Shown here: one piece after another, positions 60,004 through 64,000 of the stretch
Layout: every line of letters begins with the position of its first letter
How positions within the stretch are numbered: position 1 is the first letter of the stretch
DNA from: Ruminococcus flavefaciens
GTDB lineage: Bacteria; Bacillota; Clostridia; Oscillospirales; Ruminococcaceae
Length of the DNA stretch: 64,000 nucleotides
Direction: 5' to 3'
Assembly (NCBI RefSeq): GCF_900119075.1
Contig: NZ_FPIP01000009.1
Location: 124,001 to 188,000 of the forward strand
Notes under the pieces: model-generated
The model's database searches: none
Told to the model about the DNA's origin: nothing
Seen by the model: only the letters and a program-made list of their open reading frames with translations
Translations under genes and position numbers: made by a program

Positions 60004-61446
60004 ATGTTTATTGGCAGAAAGCAGGAATTACAGTTCCTTGAGGACAAGTATAACAGCAAAGGCGGACAGCTGATAGTTCTTTACGGCAGAAGACGTGTAG
60101 GAAAGACAGAAACCCTTCGTGAATTCTGTAAAAATAAGCCGCATATCTTCTATTCTTGCAGAGAAATATCTGATAAGCTGCAATTGAGGAGCTTTTCTGA
60201 AAAGCTCCTGCGAGAGAAGATACCTGCTGCAAGCTATGTAAAGGAATTTGCTGATTGGGAAACTGCGTTCAGGAATATTACGGAATTGCCTTACGGCGAT
60301 AATAAGAAATTACTCATTATTGATGAATTTCCGTATATGTGCAAGAATAATGAGAGTATTCCTTCAATACTACAGAATCTATGGGATGAACTGCTCAAAG
60401 ACGAGAATGTTATGATCATTTTGTGCGGCAGTGCCATGAGCTTTATTGAAAAAGAATTGCTTGCTGAGAAAAATCCGCTTTATGGCAGAGCTACAGGGAT
60501 TTATAAGATGGAAGCGATGGGCTTCTATGATGCTGTGCAGTTCTTTCCTGATTATACAGATAAGGAGAAAATTATTGCATATTCTATCTTAGGTGGCATC
60601 CCACATTATCTGGCACAATTTGATCCGGCGATGTCGCTTGATGATAATATAAAAAAGAATATCCTTACAAAAGGCTGTATTCTGTATAGTGAAGTTGAAT
60701 TCATTCTGAGGCAGGAGCTGCGCGAGACACCTCTGTATAATTCAATTATAGAAGCTGTTGCGCTCGGCAATACAAAGCTTAATGATATAAGCACCAAATC
60801 ACTTATTGATGATACATCTAAAACAAGCGTGTATCTTAAAAATCTTATTGAATTGCAGATAGTAGAGCGTGAATTCTCTGTTAACAACGGAACAAAGGAA
60901 CGTGCTAATAATAATCGCGGACTATATCGTCTTACCGATAATTTTTTCCGCTTCTGGTACGCATTTGTGTTCACCAATATCTCAGAACTCGAAGGCGGAG
61001 ATGTAGATGGTGTGTTTGAATATGCAATAAAACCGCAGCTCCATGAATTTGCAGCTTTCGGATTTGAAGATGTTTGCAGAGAATATACCAGAGAGATGCA
61101 GAAAGACAATAAGCTTCCATTCAGATACAAACGAATGGGACGCTGGTGGGGCAAGACTACAGTTCGCCGTAAGGATACTATCGAGGTCAAAGAAACAGAG
61201 ATAGACTTGCTTGCTATTTCTGAAAAATCGGATAAGTACCTTGTGGGAGAATGCAAGTTTAAAGGGAAGCCTTTCAGTTACAGCGAATATCTTGATACTA
61301 TCGCTAAACTGTCTCCGCAAAAAGAAAAAGCAGAGTTTTATTACTATCTGTTTTCCGAAAGCGGATTTGATGAAAAGATCATTGCAGAAGCTGAAAAAAC
61401 AGATAGGATCAGATTGATAACAATAGAGGATATAGTAACAAGATGA
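60004..61446 (+). CDS. ATPase with C-terminal DUF234 nuclease-like domain
   Basis: A 480-residue protein. The N-terminal AAA-type ATPase (ATPase_2, PF01637) carries FIGRKQEL at 2-9, Walker A YGRRRVGKT near 29-37, Walker B LLIIDEFPYM near 104-113 and a sensor LCGSAMSF near 141. A winged-helix region follows near 255-310. The C-terminal DUF234 (PF03008) has EIDLLAISEK and VGECKFKGKPFS near 400-427, a pattern like the PD-(D/E)xK nuclease core. The family is common in archaea and gut anaerobes, and its role is unsettled, with mobile-DNA or toxin-like roles proposed. GAGGTGATAAT precedes the ATG at 60004. It is monocistronic, AT-richer than the core genes and next to a tRNA scar. Confidence 0.88.
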   Translation: MFIGRKQELQFLEDKYNSKGGQLIVLYGRRRVGKTETLREFCKNKPHIFYSCREISDKLQLRSFSEKLLREKIPAASYVKEFADWETAFRNITELPYGDNKKLLIIDEFPYMCKNNESIPSILQNLWDELLKDENVMIILCGSAMSFIEKELLAEKNPLYGRATGIYKMEAMGFYDAVQFFPDYTDKEKIIAYSILGGIPHYLAQFDPAMSLDDNIKKNILTKGCILYSEVEFILRQELRETPLYNSIIEAVALGNTKLNDISTKSLIDDTSKTSVYLKNLIELQIVEREFSVNNGTKERANNNRGLYRLTDNFFRFWYAFVFTNISELEGGDVDGVFEYAIKPQLHEFAAFGFEDVCREYTREMQKDNKLPFRYKRMGRWWGKTTVRRKDTIEVKETEIDLLAISEKSDKYLVGECKFKGKPFSYSEYLDTIAKLSPQKEKAEFYYYLFSESGFDEKIIAEAEKTDRIRLITIEDIVTR

Positions 61447-61454
61447 TAATTATT

Positions 61455-61479
61455 AAGGAGGCTTTCGAGCCTCCTTTTT
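61455..61479 (+). terminator. Terminator of ATPase gene
   Basis: AAGGAGGCT / AGCCTCCTT with a 4-base loop, followed by TTT. Confidence 0.92.
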
Positions 61480-61604
61480 AAATATAATGCCTGAAAGGTA
61501 TTAGTCGGTTCTGCACAGTTTCAACTCCGAAAAATAGGTGGTTGTGGTGATTACCTTCGGGAGAAAAAAACGGTATAATGTAGCTGAGACAGGAGGTGGC
61601 AGAA

Positions 61605-62003
61605 ATGCCGACAGTAACAGTTATACAGCCGAAAGTCGCAGATGATGCACAGCGCTTACTTCGAGTAGCTGCATATTGCAGAGTATCATCGAGCAGCGAC
61701 GATCAGCTCAATTCATATAACTCTCAGCTTACATATTATAGCCATAAATTTGAGAAATCAGAAACAGAATGTCTTATTGACATATATGCTGATGAGGGAA
61801 TCAGCGGAACTTCCGAGGAAAATAGGACGGAGTTCCTTCGTCTTATAGATGATTGCAGGAAAGGAAGAATAGACCGAGTTTATACGAAATCTATCAGTCG
61901 CTTCGCCCGTAACACAAGAGACTGCTTGAAAAATATCAGGGAACTGACATCACTTGGTATCACTGTTATTGTACAATATCCGAACCAAAGTATTCAAATA
62001 TAA
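61605..62003 (+). pseudogene. Truncated large serine recombinase
   Basis: The frame holds the N-terminal catalytic resolvase domain: VAAYCRVSSSSDDQLNSY with the nucleophile Ser in CRVS near residues 27-30, YADEGISGTSEENR, and KSISRFARNTRDCL. It then breaks off after LGITVIV at about residue 124 into unrelated residues and a stop. Intact members have 450-550 residues with recombinase and zinc-ribbon domains, so more than two thirds is missing. GGAGGTGGCAGAA precedes the ATG at 61605. It is the remnant of an integrative element or of a phage. Confidence 0.85.
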
Positions 62004-62625
62004 AATTATTGAATATCATGGTGACTCGCGAAATATACCGCTTCTTCCTGATCTGGTGTACAATTTATATTTGCCGAGTGAGGTCTGTCATGATTGTAGA
62101 TCACTGAAAAAGTCAAGATATAAAAATGCTATTGGAGTTTAAAACTTCCATTGTTGAGCAGAATGGAATATAGGTGTATTAGAAGCTGGGACTCAATTTA
62201 TATGTTGCATTTCAACTTAATATTTTGTTTAGAGTTAATACTTTTTGATATTTAGGATAGGGCTAACAGCCTTTGAAGTATTGAATTTTTAGTGAGAATG
62301 TGATATAATTAACTTGTTATTTTTATACATAAATTATAGTATTTTTTATCGGCTAAAATACAGTATGCCGTAAATGGTCAGTATTTTTAGGCATTTAACA
62401 GCTATTGTCTTTTTCAATATAATTGTTTATTCAATTATATTTAGCTTGTAACTGCATTCTTAGCATTCGGAATTTATTTGTTTCAGACGCAGGATTCCGT
62501 AGAAGATATTGAATATTATGATGGAGATCTATGCAATAGTCTTTATAGATTTCATAAAATGCGATACTATGAAGGAGATATGCTTTATCGAGCAGAATGC
62601 CTTCGTAAAACGAACAGGAGGTGAT
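62004..62625 (+). other. AT-rich gap with a promoter, no gene
   Basis: This 622-base stretch after the recombinase fragment has no supported coding frame. It contains the promoter at 62281 and a leader of about 310 bases before the lipoprotein. Low GC content and absence of the family repeats seen elsewhere mark it as accessory DNA. Confidence 0.6.
62281..62309 (+). promoter_or_regulatory. Sigma-A promoter upstream of YD lipoprotein
   Basis: TTGAAT at 62281, 17 bases, TATAAT at 62304. The next gene starts about 315 bases downstream. Confidence 0.7.
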
Positions 62626-63015
62626 ATGAAAATGATGAAGAAACTGAAATATTGTCTTTTTATTTGTTTGGGTGCTTGTGTAATGTTTGGATGTACTTTG
62701 TTTGATGCCATTCTTGAAGATCCTGACGATAATAAGCCGGGAAATCCGGAAATGCCAACTTCCAGTGTTTCAACCGATGTTTCATCTGTGACAACAAAGG
62801 TCACAACCAGTACGGCGATTGTAACAACTACCGTACCTGATACAACATTTCCAGCAGATGAGGTAGGCAAGCTTTCATACGAATATGATAATCTCGGAAG
62901 ACTTGTGAAAGTTGTTCATGACGAGAAGAATTATATTGAGTATGAATACGATGCAAACGGTAATATCACTAAGATTATTAATGTAGTTGACGGTAAGAAA
63001 ACAAGTGAAAACTAA
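62626..63015 (+). CDS. Small lipoprotein with YD (RHS-type) motifs
   Basis: A 129-residue lipoprotein: signal peptide with lipobox VMFGC, a Pro/Asp-rich piece, a Thr/Val/Ser-rich linker (about 40-78), and a C-terminal part with two YD-type motifs, YEYDNLGRLVKVV and YEYDANGNITKI. YD motifs normally come in dozens in RHS and wall-associated proteins, and here there is just a pair. The ATG at 62626 follows AGGAGGTGAT. A second ATG at 62632 is possible. It directly precedes a secreted beta-helix-like protein and may be its partner. Confidence 0.82.
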   Translation: MKMMKKLKYCLFICLGACVMFGCTLFDAILEDPDDNKPGNPEMPTSSVSTDVSSVTTKVTTSTAIVTTTVPDTTFPADEVGKLSYEYDNLGRLVKVVHDEKNYIEYEYDANGNITKIINVVDGKKTSEN

Positions 63016-63055
63016 TTGTTCATGTTAATGCAAAAACGAAATGAGGAAATTATTT

Positions 63056-64000
63056 ATGAAGCCAATTTTGAAAAGGATCATTAGTCAGGTGACGGCCATT
63101 GTAATGGCTGCTGAGTTTGCCGGACAAAATGCTCAGCCTTTTATTGATGCTCATGCTGAGAGTGACAGCGGCGGAAGTAAAGTTTCAGCCGTGCATTCGA
63201 CAGATGTGAATAAAGGTGAAGAAGCAGCTGCTGCATCAGAAGAAACAAATGCAACTTCAGAAACTGCATCAGAGTTTGAGGATCTAACGATTTCTTCTGA
63301 TATGACTCTCTCAAAGAAAACAGAGGTAGGAAATCTTGTAATATCAAGCGGAACACTTAACTTAAATGGCAACATACTTATTGTTCATGGTGATGTAACA
63401 GTCAATAATGGTTCTGTTGTTTTATCAAAAGGTCAGCTTATATGTGAGAATTTTACTATGAATTATGGTACTCTCATCATGACCAATGCCAATGATAGTA
63501 TAATTGTAAATAAAAATTATGCGTTTAAAGGCGGAAACGCACAAAGTAATCGGATGACCGCCGGTTCCATAAAGGTCAAAGGCGATTTTTCTGTTTCTGG
63601 CGGCGATTTTTATCCGTCAGGAATTCACGAGATAGAATTAAATGGTGAAAAAGGGCAGACGTTTTACTCTGTCAGGAATTTAAACATTCTCAGGATCACT
63701 AATACCAGCGAAGATGGTGTTACGTCGTCGTCACCAGTCAATGCCAATGAAGTCATTGACACAGGATGCAAGATACGTCTAAGCGGAGCAGGAGATCCTG
63801 TACCTGCTATGTCCGAAGATACAACTATCGATGGAGATTTCTATCTTGTTTCGGGTGATCTTGACCTTAACGGACACAAGCTTACTGTAAAAGGAAATCT
63901 CATACAGGCAGGAGGTAAGGTGATCCCCAACGGAGGAACACTTGATGTAAAGGGCGATTACAGGATCCAGTCAAAGACAGTAAATGATAAAAATGAAACA
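63056..64000 (+). CDS. Large secreted repeat protein, 5' part (runs off window)
   Basis: The frame from the ATG at 63056 (ATGAGGAAATT upstream) stays open for 315 codons to the window end, so the gene is incomplete. It begins MKPILKRIISQVTAIVMAA, a signal-like segment, then a Ser/Glu/Ala-rich stretch to about residue 75. After that come repeated short beta strands with SGTLNLNGNILIVHGDVTVNNGS, SIKVKGDFSVSGGDF and SGDLDLNGHKLTVKGNL. The L-x-L-N-G-x-x-L-x-V-x-G-D/N pattern suggests a beta-helix or adhesin-like fold. It follows the YD lipoprotein by 40 bases. What lies at its C-terminus (toxin, RHS core, anchor) cannot be seen. Confidence 0.75.
   Translation, partial: MKPILKRIISQVTAIVMAAEFAGQNAQPFIDAHAESDSGGSKVSAVHSTDVNKGEEAAAASEETNATSETASEFEDLTISSDMTLSKKTEVGNLVISSGTLNLNGNILIVHGDVTVNNGSVVLSKGQLICENFTMNYGTLIMTNANDSIIVNKNYAFKGGNAQSNRMTAGSIKVKGDFSVSGGDFYPSGIHEIELNGEKGQTFYSVRNLNILRITNTSEDGVTSSSPVNANEVIDTGCKIRLSGAGDPVPAMSEDTTIDGDFYLVSGDLDLNGHKLTVKGNLIQAGGKVIPNGGTLDVKGDYRIQSKTVNDKNET

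Overview
The window looks like the chromosome of a Gram-positive, gut or rumen, cellulose-degrading member of Oscillospiraceae, most likely a Ruminococcus (flavefaciens / albus / champanellensis type). The reasons are secreted GH5 cellulases and a peptidoglycan peptidase carrying type I dockerins and long Thr-rich linkers, sigma-E sporulation genes, a T-box leader, and consensus sigma-A promoters with AGGAGG-type ribosome binding sites. No species assignment is claimed. No cohesin or scaffoldin gene lies in the window.

Layout. 0-9.4 kb: pyrimidine genes pyrC-pyrF-(four-helix-bundle gene)-carA-carB, then uvrB. 9.4-13 kb: an M50 protease with a small membrane partner, a PdaA-like deacetylase, a 302-bp nested inverted-repeat element and a DUF11 protein. 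12.9-20.3 kb: a sigma factor with a membrane protein of probable anti-sigma type, an operon of lipoprotein, membrane protein and Sel1 protein, and a BspA-type leucine-rich repeat protein with zinc ribbons at both ends. 20.4-27.7 kb: M16 protease, a short deformylase, an amidohydrolase, and a coupled M42-M42-GNAT operon. 27.7-30.4 kb: a zinc/cadmium efflux module (ArsR, HMA protein, P-type ATPase). 30.7-34.5 kb: DUF3343 protein, cysteine-desulfurase-like protein, cdaA-cdaR. 34.8-43.8 kb: extracellular functions, namely a dockerin VanY peptidase, a solute-binding lipoprotein and two dockerin GH5 cellulases, plus a candidate small RNA at 37.6 kb. 43.9-51.9 kb: a T-box-controlled trp operon in the unusual order E-G-(methyltransferase)-B-A-D-C-F. 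51.9-59.2 kb: spoIIGA-sigE, DEAD-box helicase with a 35-residue membrane protein, GrpB-family protein, aroC, glgB. 59.2-64 kb: a tRNA-Ser locus with a partial duplicate that looks like an integration scar, then AT-richer accessory DNA: an ATPase-DUF234 protein behind a double operator, a truncated serine recombinase, a YD-motif lipoprotein and the start of a large secreted protein that runs off the edge.

The intergenic DNA is the most unusual part. Many gaps contain arrays of 7-bp units (TTAGNNN-like) directly abutting palindromic GTAGGG modules, and three gaps share a larger multi-hairpin element whose stems differ by compensatory changes. One heptamer array pair flanks the four-helix-bundle gene as inverted repeats inside the pyrimidine operon. 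These repeats, the candidate small RNA with an anti-Shine-Dalgarno loop, and the tRNA-Ser scar are the best leads for something not yet described. All calls come from reading the sequence. No database search was run.
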